Below, one piece after another: positions 44,318-52,563 of a stretch of DNA of 64,000 bases. Origin of the DNA: LMUY01 sp965199555. GTDB taxonomy: Bacteria; Pseudomonadota; Alphaproteobacteria; Acetobacterales; Acetobacteraceae. Positions within the stretch are counted from its first letter, which is position 1; each line of letters begins with the position of its first letter. Where the stretch lies: positions 744,001 to 808,000 of the forward strand of contig CBDASJ010000006.1 of assembly GCA_965199555.1 (NCBI GenBank). The letters run 5' to 3'. Both the position numbers and the translations under genes were made by a program. The notes beneath the pieces were generated by a model. The model saw nothing but the letters and a program-made list of their open reading frames with translations, made no database searches and was not told the DNA's origin.

Positions 44318-45082
44318 ATGCCTGACCGTGCTCAGCCCTTGGCGGGCCGCGTCGTCTTGGTGACCGGCGCCCAGCAGGGCATCGGCCGCGCCATCGCGAC
44401 CGAATTCGCCGCCGCCGGGGCCGACGTCGCGCTCAACTACCTGGACGACCGCGCCGCCGCCGAGGCCGTGGCGGCGGAGATCGAGCGGCTGGGCCGGCGG
44501 GCGCTGCTGCTGCAAGGCGACGTGTCCGCCGTGGCGCAGGCCGGCGCCATGATGGAAGCGGTGGCGCAGCAACTGGGCCGCTTGGACGTGCTGGTGAACA
44601 ACGCCGGCATCTATCCCCGCGTGCCCATGCTGGAGATGCGGGAAGCGGATTGGGATGCCGTACTGGACGTGAACCTGAAGGGCACGTTCTTTTGCAGCCA
44701 GGCGGCGGCGCGGATCATGGTCGCGAACCGCACGCCGGGCGCCATCATCAACCTGGCGTCTCGGGCGGTCGGCGGTTCCGTGCTGGGGGTGCATTACTCT
44801 GCCAGCAAGGGCGGCATCGTGTCGCTCACCCGGGCCATGGCGCTGGAACTGGCGCCGCACCGCATCCGGGTCAACGCCATCGCCCCGGGGCTGACCGACA
44901 CGGCGCAACCCCGCTTCGGCATGACGGAAGCGGAGATCGCCGCGGCCGCGGCGGCCCTCCCGCTCGGCCGCATGGCATTGCCATCGGACATCGCGCAGGC
45001 CGCGACCTTCCTGGCGTCGGAGGCAAGCGCGATGATGACCGGGCAGGTGCTGCACGTGAACGGCGGGTCTTACATGCCCTGA
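44318..45082 (+). CDS. SDR-family oxidoreductase
   Basis: This 254-aa short-chain dehydrogenase has the cofactor motif TGAQQGIGRAIA, NNAG in LDVLVNNAGIYPRVPML and the catalytic Ser...YxxxK as VHYSASKGG. IRVNAIAPGLTDT and the C-terminal MMTGQVLHVNGGSYMP follow. It is FabG-like, but substrate is unknown. ATG 44318 is taken as the start; AGGAGG at 44295-44300 is rather far from it. The frame also offers ATG 44279. It runs tail-to-tail with the toxin gene, overlapping by 13 bp. Confidence 0.92.
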   Translation: MPDRAQPLAGRVVLVTGAQQGIGRAIATEFAAAGADVALNYLDDRAAAEAVAAEIERLGRRALLLQGDVSAVAQAGAMMEAVAQQLGRLDVLVNNAGIYPRVPMLEMREADWDAVLDVNLKGTFFCSQAAARIMVANRTPGAIINLASRAVGGSVLGVHYSASKGGIVSLTRAMALELAPHRIRVNAIAPGLTDTAQPRFGMTEAEIAAAAAALPLGRMALPSDIAQAATFLASEASAMMTGQVLHVNGGSYMP

Positions 45083-45576
45083 TCGCCGAGCACCGCGCGA
45101 ATGTCGGCAAGTGTGACCATCAACGTCATCGGATCGAGAGGCGACGCGACGAAGCCCAGCGCCCCGTAGAACGCCTTCGCCTCGTCCGAGATCACATGGA
45201 CGATGATCCCGCGTATGCCGAGCGTGTCGGCGGCGTTCACAAGACGCTGGGAGCAGTCGCGGAACAGGGCCCGACCGATGCCCCGCCCTTGCCAGGCTTG
45301 GTCGATCGCCAGGCGCCCGAGCACGGCGACAGGAATGAGGTCCGGCATGTTGCGGCGGAACCGCCCTGTGCCACCCCCTGCGGCGATGCCGCCGGACGCG
45401 ATGGCGTAATAGGCCACGACGCGCCGGTCCTCCGCGACAACGAAGGTCCGGGACGCGCCGCTGGCTTGATTGCTTCGTGCCCGCCGCTTCAGCCAATCGT
45501 CGAGAGACGAGACCCCGGACGAAAAAGCCGCCAAGTCGTGCGCCTCACCAAGCGGCTGCGGCGCCAGCAGCGGCAC
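45070..45576 (-). CDS. GNAT-fold acetyltransferase, TacT-type toxin
   Basis: The 168-aa protein has a GNAT fold with the acetyl-CoA loop QAWQGRGIGRALFRDC. The N-terminal segment FSSGVSSLDDWLKRRARSNQ is typical of TacT/AtaT toxins, which acetylate charged tRNAs and stop translation. The C-terminal AKAFYGALGFVASPLDPMTL is also family-like. Directly upstream lies a DUF1778 antitoxin gene, separated by 2 nt. Toxicity is inferred from family and context. Confidence 0.9.
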   Translation of the reverse strand: MPLLAPQPLGEAHDLAAFSSGVSSLDDWLKRRARSNQASGASRTFVVAEDRRVVAYYAIASGGIAAGGGTGRFRRNMPDLIPVAVLGRLAIDQAWQGRGIGRALFRDCSQRLVNAADTLGIRGIIVHVISDEAKAFYGALGFVASPLDPMTLMVTLADIRAVLGDQGM

Positions 45577-45578
45577 GC

Positions 45579-45866
45579 CTATTCCCAGGGTGCGGGCGTT
45601 TGCAGCGTACGTTGAAGTCTGCGGTTCGGCTTAGGCGGCGCGTCGAGCCGCAGCTTGAACGCTTCAAGCGCCTTGGGATCGACCAGGAGGAACACCCTGT
45701 CCAGCAACGCCTCCTCCGCGGCCCTGCGAGCGGCCTCCAGCACGAAATCGGTCTTGGTTTTGCCGGTGAGCAGGGCGGCACGATCAATCAATCCCCGATC
45801 CTGGGGCTTGATACGGAGGTTCAGGGTGTCGCGCCGGGCGGGCGTGCTGGGAGAGGCCGCTTTCAT
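45579..45866 (-). CDS. DUF1778 antitoxin (TacA-like)
   Basis: The 95-aa protein begins at ATG 45866. It has a ribbon-helix-helix DNA-binding N-terminus (RRDTLNLRIKPQDRGLIDRA, then ALLTGKTKTDFVLEAARRAA) followed by a longer C-terminal tail (LLDRVFLLVDPKALEAFKLR) that in this family wraps the GNAT toxin. It leads the toxin gene and should repress its own promoter through the palindrome just upstream. Confidence 0.9.
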   Translation of the reverse strand: MKAASPSTPARRDTLNLRIKPQDRGLIDRAALLTGKTKTDFVLEAARRAAEEALLDRVFLLVDPKALEAFKLRLDAPPKPNRRLQRTLQTPAPWE

Positions 45867-45886
45867 CGCAGCAGGGTAAAGCAATG

Positions 45887-45900
45887 TAACGCCGGCGTTA
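45887..45900. promoter_or_regulatory. Palindromic operator upstream of the toxin-antitoxin pair
   Basis: TAACGCCGGCGTTA is a perfect 14-bp palindrome 20 nt upstream of the antitoxin start, flanked by TGTAA and TTACA half-sites that extend the symmetry with one slip. Its position suggests the binding site for the ribbon-helix-helix antitoxin. Confidence 0.6.
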
Positions 45901-45950
45901 TTACAAATACCTCGCTCGCTCCACAACGGCCAACCCGGACCTCCGTGCTG

Positions 45951-46712
45951 CTACAGCACCCGCGACAGGAAATCCTGCGTGCGGCGCTCCTGCGGGGCGC
46001 TCAGCACCTGGCGGGGCGGACCGCGTTCCACCACGGTGCCGGCATCCATGAAAACCAGCTCGTCGCCGACTTCGCGGGCGAAGGCGAGTTCGTGGGTGAC
46101 CACCATCATCGTCATGCCCGACCGGGCCAGATCCTGCATCACCGCCAGCACCTCGCCCACCAGTTCGGGGTCGAGGGCGGAGGTCGGCTCGTCGAACAGC
46201 ATCACCTGCGGGTCCATCGCAAGCGCCCGGGCGATCGCCACGCGCTGCTGCTCCCCGCCCGACAGTTGCGCCGGGAACATCGCGTGCTTCGCCGCCAGGC
46301 CCACCCGGTCCAGCAGCGCCATGGCCCGCGCCCGCGCCTGCGCCGGGCGGATGCGCTTCACCTGGACCGGCGCCTCGGTCACGTTGGCCAGCGCGGTCAT
46401 GTGCGGGAACAGGTTGAACTGCTGGAACACCATGCCGACGGTCTGCCGCATGAGTGCGATCTGCCGCTCCGGCAGCTCGTAGAGCACGCCGTCGCGCTCG
46501 CGATAGCCCACCAGCTCGCCCGCCACCCAGATGCGCCCGGCGTCGATGCGTTCCAGGTGGTTGATGCAGGACAGCAGCGTGCTCTTGCCGGAGCCGGACG
46601 GGCCGATGATGCACATGACGCTGCCGGCCGCCACGTCCAGATCGATGTCGCGCAACACCTCGCGGCCGCCGAAGCGCTTCGCCAGCCCGCGGATGCGCAC
46701 CATGCTCGTCAC
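45951..46712 (-). CDS. Polar amino-acid ABC transporter ATP-binding protein
   Basis: This 253-aa ATPase of the GlnQ/HisP class has Walker A GPSGSGKST, the Q-loop GMVFQQFNLFPHMTAL, signature LSGGEQQRVAIARALAM and Walker B VMLFDEPTSALDPELVGEVL, all typical of polar amino-acid importers. It starts at GTG 46712, overlapping the permease stop (GTGA); ATG 46703 is an alternative. It ends the operon that begins with two flavin monooxygenases. Confidence 0.94.
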   Translation of the reverse strand: MTSMVRIRGLAKRFGGREVLRDIDLDVAAGSVMCIIGPSGSGKSTLLSCINHLERIDAGRIWVAGELVGYRERDGVLYELPERQIALMRQTVGMVFQQFNLFPHMTALANVTEAPVQVKRIRPAQARARAMALLDRVGLAAKHAMFPAQLSGGEQQRVAIARALAMDPQVMLFDEPTSALDPELVGEVLAVMQDLARSGMTMMVVTHELAFAREVGDELVFMDAGTVVERGPPRQVLSAPQERRTQDFLSRVL

Positions 46713-47551
46713 CGCGCGCGGTAGCGGTGTTCAAGGAAGTGCTGCCCCACCGACAGCACCGACACCACGACCAGGTACCACAACGACGCCACGATCAGCA
46801 GCGGGATGGTTTCGTAGGTGCGGGCGTAGATCAGTTGCGCGGTGTACAGCAGCTCCGCCAGTGCGATGACGCTGACCAGCGACGTGTTCTTCACCATGGA
46901 GATGACTTCGTTGCCGACCGGCGGGATGATCACCCGCATGGCCTGCGGGAACACGATGCGGCGGAAGATGGTCAGCGGCCGCATGCCCAGCGCCAGCGCC
47001 GCCCGCGTTTGCCCGCGCGGCACGGAGGCGATGCCGCCGCGGATCACCTCCGCCGTGTAGGCGGCCTGCGCCAGGCCCAGCCCGGCCAGGGCGGCGAACA
47101 TGGGGGTGATCAGCGTGTTGGTGTTGGCGCTGAACAGCGTCGGCCCCAACGGCACGCGCAATGCGATCACCGGGTAGAGCGCGCCGAAATTGTACCAGAA
47201 GATCAATTGCACCAGCGCCGGCACGCTGCGGAAGAACCAGATATAGGCCCAGCTCACCACCTGCAGCAGCCGGTTGGGCGACAGCCGCATCATGGCCAGC
47301 AGCGTACCCAGCACCAGGCCGATCGCCATGGCGATCACCGTCAGCTCCAGGGTGCGGGCGAGGCCGAGCAGAATTTGGCCGTCCAGCATGTATTCCGCCA
47401 CGACCGGCCATTGGAACGCCGGGTTGGTCGCCACGCTGAACAGCGCGGTGGCGGCCACAACCGCTACCGCGGCGCTCGCCACCCACATCCAGGGATGGCG
47501 AAGCGGGACGACACGCTGCGGCGACGGCCCGGCCGCGCCGCCAGGCGTCAA
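46709..47551 (-). CDS. Polar amino-acid ABC transporter permease
   Basis: This ~280-aa permease of the HisM/GlnP type has about five or six helices. The hallmark ILLGLARTLELTVIAMAIGL is followed by WFFRSVPALVQLIFWYNFG, and AEVIRGGIASVPRGQTRAAL continuing to ALGM is the EAA loop. The likely start is TTG 47549-47551, which overlaps the stop of the binding-protein gene (TTGA). Only one permease gene is present, so it probably acts as a homodimer. Confidence 0.9.
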   Translation of the reverse strand: MTPGGAAGPSPQRVVPLRHPWMWVASAAVAVVAATALFSVATNPAFQWPVVAEYMLDGQILLGLARTLELTVIAMAIGLVLGTLLAMMRLSPNRLLQVVSWAYIWFFRSVPALVQLIFWYNFGALYPVIALRVPLGPTLFSANTNTLITPMFAALAGLGLAQAAYTAEVIRGGIASVPRGQTRAALALGMRPLTIFRRIVFPQAMRVIIPPVGNEVISMVKNTSLVSVIALAELLYTAQLIYARTYETIPLLIVASLWYLVVVSVLSVGQHFLEHRYRAR

Positions 47552-48427
47552 CGCGGCGTGCCGGTCGGGTTCAGCGGCGCCGTCTTGATCGCGTCGTCGG
47601 CCAGGCCCCACTTGGTCACGATCTTGGCGTAGGTGCCGTTGTCGATGATGTGCTGGATCGCCGCCTGCACCGGCTTGGCCAGTTCGGACCCTTTCGGCAG
47701 GGCGACGCCCAGGTAGCTCGGGTCGGTGTAGCTGCCGACGACTTTGGTGCGTCCCTTGGACTGGGCGACGAAATAGCTGATCGCGGTCGAACCGAGCCAG
47801 TACAGGTCCACCCGCTTGCTCATCAGCGCCTCGGCCGCGCCGTTGCCGTCGGCGAATGCCATGGCGTTGATCGGCTTCTTGCCGGCGGCCTCGCATTTCG
47901 GGTTCTGCTCCGCCGCGAACACCATCTCCCGCGAGCCGCGCGTGGTGCCCACCGACAGGCCGCACAGGCTTTCCAGCCCGTTCACCTTGGTGTCGCTGTC
48001 GGCCAAGGCGGCGAACAGCTCGTTGCCGGTGAGAGTGCCGATCATGTCGACCACCTTCTCCCGCGCGTCGGAGAATGCCCATCTGGCCGGTCGCGCCGTC
48101 GAACCGCTTGGCTTGCAGCCCCGGGATCAGCGTGTCGAAGGTGGTCGGCCGTAAATCCAGTTGCAGGCCGAGCGACTCCGTGGCCGCCCGCATGATGTCG
48201 ACCTCCCACCCGACGATGTCGCCATTGGCATCGCGGAAGTCGTCGGGCGGCGAGCCGAGCGACACGGCGAGGGTGAAGGTCTTGGCGCCGGCCGGCAGCA
48301 GCTTCACCAAGTCCGACTGCGGCGCCTGCGTCGGGATGGCGTCAGACTGCGCATGGGCCGGTGCGGCCACGGCCAGTGACGCTCCCAGCGCCAGCCAAAG
48401 AGCAGTGCGGTGCAAAGGGAGAGACAT
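47548..48427 (-). pseudogene. Amino-acid-type ABC transporter substrate-binding protein, frameshifted
   Basis: From ATG 48427 (AGGAAA upstream) the frame encodes a signal peptide (ALWLALGASLAVAAPAHAQ) and the first lobe of a type 2 periplasmic binding protein: DIVGWEVDIMRAATESLGLQ, then FDTLIPGLQAKRFDG. After GATGQMGI (about 48074) the family sequence continues in the other frame as FSDAREKVVDMIGTLTGNEL. It reaches its own stop at 47548 through CGLSVGTTRGSREMV and AMAFADGNGAAEALMSKRVD. A one-base insertion or two-base deletion at about 48071-48076 explains this. Without correction the gene is broken; an assembly error cannot be excluded. Permease and ATPase genes downstream are intact. Confidence 0.82.
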
Positions 48428-48446
48428 CGGTTTTCCTATAAACGCG

Positions 48447-49823
48447 CTATGGACGACGTCGATGGCTGCCATGGGCTGGCCGGGCCAGGCCCAGGCTGCC
48501 GCGCATGGTGCCGTCGCCGGAGTATTCGGTTTGCGCCAGGCCGCGGCGCTGCAACTCCGGCACCAGCCACTCGAACGCCTCGATCGCCGGGTCCGGCATG
48601 AAGGCGGGCATGACGTTGAAGCCGTCGCAGCCGCGGGCGGTGAACCAATCCTCCATCAAATCGGCCACGTCCGACGCGGTGCCGACGACTACGTTGTGGC
48701 CCGACGCGCCAGCCATGATCTGGTACAGCTTGCGGATCGTCATGCCCGGCTGCCGGCCCAGTAGCGCCAGCTTCTCGTGCCCGCTCTTCACCGCGTTGTG
48801 GCTGTCCAACGGCGGCGGCAGCGGACCGTCGGGATCGTGCTCCGACAGGTCGCCATAGGTGTCGGTCAGCATCGGCAGGCCGACGCGCGGATGCACCAGG
48901 GCCTGCAACTGCTCGAACCGGTCCTGCGCCTCCTGCCGGGTGCGGCCCATGATCGGCAGGATGCCCGGCATCACCAGCATGGAATCCGGGTCGCGCCCGG
49001 CTGCCTCGCCATGCGCCTTCACGCTGCTGTAGAAGGCCACGGCATCCTCGCGGCTTTTCTGCGCGGTGTAGATCAGGTCGGCGATGCGGGCGCCCAACCC
49101 CTGCCCCGGCCCGGAGGAGCCGGCCTGCGCGATCACCGGGTAGCCCTGGATCGGCCGCGCCACGTTCAGCGGCCCCTTGACGGCGAACACCTCGCCCTGA
49201 TGGTTCAGCGTGTGCAGCTTCGCCGGGTCGAAATACCGGCCACCTTCCTTGTCGCGGATGAAGGCGTCGTCCTCCCAACTGTCCCACAGCCCGAACACGA
49301 CGTCGACGAACTCCTCCGCCCGGCGGTAGCGCAGTCCGTGCTCCATGTGCGCGTCACGGCCAAAATTGAACGCCTCCTGCTCCGACCAGGAGGTGACGAC
49401 GTTCCAGCCCACCCGGCCCTCGCTGATGTAGTCCAGCGAGGCGAACTTGCGGGCGACGTGATACGGCTCGTTGTAGGTGGTCGACGCGCTGGCCAGGAAG
49501 CCCAACCGCTCCGTCACCGCGGCCAGCGCGCCGATCAGCGTCAGCGGCTCGTACACGTCAATGCGCGCGTTGTAGCTCAGCTCGTCGTCGTCCCGGGCGG
49601 AGTGCCGCACCGCGATGCCGTCGGCCCAGAACATGAAATGCATGCGCGCGCGCTCGGCCGCCTGCGCCATGCGCTTCCACAGCCGGATGTCCATTGCCGC
49701 GTCCGTCCGCGCGCCCGGCATGCGCCAGCCCGCGGCATGGGCGCCATTGGCGACGATGTTCAAGCCGAGCTTCATCTGCCGCTGCAAGGCCAATCCCGCC
49801 GCTCCCACGCTGCACCCGGTCAT
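48447..49823 (-). CDS. LLM-class flavin monooxygenase (NtaA/SnaA/DszA family), copy 1
   Basis: This protein of up to 458 aa is a flavin-dependent monooxygenase of the bacterial-luciferase-like class, subgroup NtaA/SnaA/SoxA(DszA), which uses reduced FMN supplied by a separate reductase. Family segments are MKLGLNIVANGAHAAGWRMP, ASTTYNEPYHVARKFASLDY, GRVGWNVVTSWSEQEAFNFG and PVIAQAGSSGPGQ. The ATG at 49823 is the longest start; TTG 49787 or ATG 49775 (MKLGL) match the paralogue better. It ends 19 nt before the binding-protein gene. Confidence 0.9.
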   Translation of the reverse strand: MTGCSVGAAGLALQRQMKLGLNIVANGAHAAGWRMPGARTDAAMDIRLWKRMAQAAERARMHFMFWADGIAVRHSARDDDELSYNARIDVYEPLTLIGALAAVTERLGFLASASTTYNEPYHVARKFASLDYISEGRVGWNVVTSWSEQEAFNFGRDAHMEHGLRYRRAEEFVDVVFGLWDSWEDDAFIRDKEGGRYFDPAKLHTLNHQGEVFAVKGPLNVARPIQGYPVIAQAGSSGPGQGLGARIADLIYTAQKSREDAVAFYSSVKAHGEAAGRDPDSMLVMPGILPIMGRTRQEAQDRFEQLQALVHPRVGLPMLTDTYGDLSEHDPDGPLPPPLDSHNAVKSGHEKLALLGRQPGMTIRKLYQIMAGASGHNVVVGTASDVADLMEDWFTARGCDGFNVMPAFMPDPAIEAFEWLVPELQRRGLAQTEYSGDGTMRGSLGLARPAHGSHRRRP

Positions 49824-49847
49824 CTTGGCGGGGCGGGTTCGGCGGCG

Positions 49848-51182
49848 TCAAACCGTTTGTGGGCGTTTCCAGCGGCTGACGAAGGGCGGCAGGCCGAGGT
49901 TCTCGCGCAGCGTCGCCCCCTCGTACTCGGTGCGGAAGCGGCCGCGCCGCTGCAACTCCGGCACCACCATGGCGACGAAATCGTCGATGCCTTGCGGCAG
50001 GTGGCTCGGCGTGATGTTGAACCCGTCCGCCGCGCCCGCGTCCATCCACTCCTCCATCACGTCGGCCACCTGGCTCGGCGTGCCGATGGCGCGGAAGCCC
50101 TCGCCCACCGCGTACTCGGCAGACATCTGGCGGATCGACCAGCCTTCCTGCTTCGACCGCTCCCACCAGCCATAGGCCAGGCTGCGCACCCGGGCGCCCA
50201 CCGGCTCCGGCACCGGGCCGTCGTAATCATGGCCGGACAGGTCGCCCATCAGGCCGTAGATGCGGGCGAGGCCGACCAGCGGATCGATCAGCGCCTGCAA
50301 CTGCTCCAGCTTGGCGCGCGCCTCCGCCTCGGTGCGGCCGACGATGGGGACGAAGGCGGGCATGATCTTCAGCGCGGCCGGATCGCGGCCGTACTTCGCC
50401 ATGCGGCCCTTCACCGACGCATAGTACTCCCGCGCCGCGCCCAGGCCGTTGGTGGACGCGTACACCACGTCCGCGTCCGCCGCCGCGATCTCCTGCCCCG
50501 CCGGGTTGGCGCCCGCCTGCACCAGCAACGGGCGGCCCTGCGGCGTGGGCGGCGCGTTCAGCGGGCCGCGCACGGCGAAATGCTTGCCCTTGTGATGCAG
50601 GGTATGCAGCTTGGCCGGGTCGTAGAACTGGCCACTCGCCTTGTCGTGCACGAAGGCGTCCGGCTCCCAACTGTCCCACAGCCCCGTCACCACGTCGACG
50701 AACTCGCGCGCCCGGTCATACCGCGTGTCGTAGTCGAGGTGGGTGTCGCGGCTGAAGTTCCACGCTTCCTGTTCCGACCAGGAGGTGACGATGTTCCACC
50801 CGGCCCGGCCGCCGCTGATGTTGTCCAGCGAGGCGAACTTGCGCGCGATGTGGAACGGCTCGTTGTAGGTGGTGGAGGCGGTGCTCACCAGGCCGATATG
50901 CTGCGTCATCGGCGCCAAGGCCGCCAACAGCGTCAGCGGCTCCAGCTCCACGTTGCGGTTGGAATGGCTGAGCGAGCCCGGCGGCTGGTCGCTGGCGCGC
51001 ACGCCCAGCCCGTCGGCGAAGAACACCATGTCGAAGCGGCCGTGCTCCGCCTGCTGCGCGCAGTGCAGGAAGTGGCGGTAGTCCGTGGCGCCGCCGGAGG
51101 GCACGTCCGGATGGCGCCATGCGGCATCGTGGTAGCCGAGGTAGCGCATGGACAGGCCGAGCTTCATCTGCTGCTTGGGCAA
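49848..51182 (-). CDS. LLM-class flavin monooxygenase (NtaA/SnaA/DszA family), copy 2
   Basis: A 444-aa paralogue of the next gene: MKLGLSMRYLGYHDAAWRHP, ASTTYNEPFHIARKFASLDN, GRAGWNIVTSWSEQEAWNFS and LVQAGANPAGQEIAA. The start is TTG 51182 with GGAG at a suitable distance; ATG 51167 is an alternative. It is the first gene of the minus-strand operon monooxygenase - monooxygenase - binding protein - permease - ATPase. No dedicated flavin reductase is visible nearby. The substrate is probably what the transporter brings in. Confidence 0.9.
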   Translation of the reverse strand: MPKQQMKLGLSMRYLGYHDAAWRHPDVPSGGATDYRHFLHCAQQAEHGRFDMVFFADGLGVRASDQPPGSLSHSNRNVELEPLTLLAALAPMTQHIGLVSTASTTYNEPFHIARKFASLDNISGGRAGWNIVTSWSEQEAWNFSRDTHLDYDTRYDRAREFVDVVTGLWDSWEPDAFVHDKASGQFYDPAKLHTLHHKGKHFAVRGPLNAPPTPQGRPLLVQAGANPAGQEIAAADADVVYASTNGLGAAREYYASVKGRMAKYGRDPAALKIMPAFVPIVGRTEAEARAKLEQLQALIDPLVGLARIYGLMGDLSGHDYDGPVPEPVGARVRSLAYGWWERSKQEGWSIRQMSAEYAVGEGFRAIGTPSQVADVMEEWMDAGAADGFNITPSHLPQGIDDFVAMVVPELQRRGRFRTEYEGATLRENLGLPPFVSRWKRPQTV

Positions 51183-51316
51183 TGCGGCACGCTCCGTTCA
51201 GGACACCCGGTAATGAAGCGGCATGGGGGCGCAGTGTCCACTCGAAGGTGCCGCGCCGTTGCCAAGGGGGAACGCGACCGGCAGGTTGCCGGGCAGCACG
51301 GTTCCGGAGCGCCCGC

Positions 51317-51799
51317 ATGCCCCAACACGGCCAAACCGACAGGACCGCACTGCCGCTGCGCCGCGCCGCCGCCCTGCTCACGGTCATCCTTGTCGGCGCG
51401 TGTTCGCAGGCGGGCCGCGCCCCGGCCCGTGTGGTGCAGGCCTTTGATGCCGCGGGCATCACAAAGGTGGTGCTGCGCGCTTCGGCAGCCGATGCTGCCA
51501 CGACCGAGCCTGCTTCGAACGGGACGGTCACGGTGTCTGGCCGCCCGATCGGCGGCGCGGAAGGCTACCACCCTGCCGACCCGAAATGGCGGGAAACGCC
51601 GGCCGCCGAATGGGGGCTCGACTTCGTCGGCCAGCGCTTCGGCGCAACCCTGGTGATCTCGACCAAGAACGAGATCGGCTTCATCCATCACCATTACACC
51701 ATCGCCGACATCGACCTTAAGCTGCCGGCCTCCGTCACCCTGGTGCGCCAGGTGCGAACGCTGTCCGGCGACGGGGCGGCGGACCTCGCCCCGCCATGA
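51317..51799 (+). CDS. Putative lipoprotein, unknown function
   Basis: ATG 51317 is preceded by GGAG (51305-51308). The 160-aa product has a basic N-terminus, a hydrophobic stretch (AALLTVILVG) and a lipobox LVGAC, so Cys is expected near residue 29. The mature part has short beta-like repeats (GTVTVSGRPIGG, GATLVISTKNEIG, IDLKLPASVTLVR) resembling putative-adhesin/DUF4097-type proteins, but I cannot assign a family with confidence. It faces the SGNH hydrolase gene with 2 nt between stops. Confidence 0.7.
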   Translation: MPQHGQTDRTALPLRRAAALLTVILVGACSQAGRAPARVVQAFDAAGITKVVLRASAADAATTEPASNGTVTVSGRPIGGAEGYHPADPKWRETPAAEWGLDFVGQRFGATLVISTKNEIGFIHHHYTIADIDLKLPASVTLVRQVRTLSGDGAADLAPP

Positions 51800-51801
51800 C
51801 G

Positions 51802-52563
51802 TCAGTGGTGGACGCGGTCGCCCATCAGCTTGGCCAAGGTGGGCTCGATCGCTTCCGATAAGCGGGCCTGCGCCTGGGCGGTCGGGTGCAGCAGCGGGTC
51901 GGGCGGCGTCAGATAGCCGTCCAGGAACGCGGCGCGATCCAGCCTTCCGTCCCGCATGAACAGCCCGGTGACGTCCACGTAGGTAACGGCCGGGTCCTCG
52001 CCATGGCCATACCGCGCGGCCAGGCCGCGGTTGATCTCCGCCGTGGTCTGGTCGACCCAGGCGGAGCGGTCGGACGGCAGCACCGGCAGCAACAGGATTT
52101 TCGTTGCCGGCAGCTTCTGGTGCACTTCCACGATCACGGCGGCGATGCCGCCCAGCGTTTGCTCCGCCGACCAGTGCACCCGCCCGTTGTTGTTGGCGCC
52201 GATCAGGATCACGGCGGCTTTGGGTTGGATGCCGTCCACCTCGCCATGCTGCAGCCGCCAGATCAGGCTGGCGGTGGTGTCACCCTTGAAGCCCAGATTG
52301 ACAGCGTTGCGGTCGCCGTAGAAGCGCTGCCATTGCGGTGCGAAGTCCTTCCACTCCGGCGGCCCATGCTGCTCCCAGTCCTGGGTGATCGAGTCGCCGA
52401 GGAACACCAGGTCCACATGCCCCTGACGCACCCGGGCCAGCGCTTCTGCGTGCCGCGCGTGCCACCAGGGCAGGTTGTCGCGCGACAGCGGGGTGGCCGC
52501 CGGGTTCACCGGCCCGGCCGCAGCGGCCAGCAGCGCGGCCAAGACCAGCCACGCCCGCGTCAC
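51802..52563 (-). CDS. SGNH/GDSL-family hydrolase, secreted
   Basis: The 253-aa product starts at GTG 52561-52563, overlapping the uppP stop (GTGA), with a signal peptide (AWLVLAALLAAAAGPVNPAA). SGNH blocks are visible: DLVFLGDSITQDW (Ser), LGFKGDT (Gly), VILIGANNNG (Asn) and DPLLHPT (Asp...His). It resembles the platelet-activating-factor acetylhydrolase-like esterases. Coupling to uppP suggests an envelope role, perhaps an esterase on a cell-wall or lipid substrate; this is inference. Confidence 0.88.
   Translation of the reverse strand: MTRAWLVLAALLAAAAGPVNPAATPLSRDNLPWWHARHAEALARVRQGHVDLVFLGDSITQDWEQHGPPEWKDFAPQWQRFYGDRNAVNLGFKGDTTASLIWRLQHGEVDGIQPKAAVILIGANNNGRVHWSAEQTLGGIAAVIVEVHQKLPATKILLLPVLPSDRSAWVDQTTAEINRGLAARYGHGEDPAVTYVDVTGLFMRDGRLDRAAFLDGYLTPPDPLLHPTAQAQARLSEAIEPTLAKLMGDRVHH

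Noticed and set aside
46709..48472. A single open frame of about 587 codons joining the binding protein and the permease
   Set aside because: The middle is nonsense created by the frameshift at about 48074; the second lobe of the binding protein is in a different frame and the permease has its own start.
48777..51656. A 959-codon open frame on the plus strand across the two monooxygenase genes
   Set aside because: It is antisense to both monooxygenases, His/Arg/Gln-rich and without any recognisable domain; such shadow frames are common in very GC-rich DNA.
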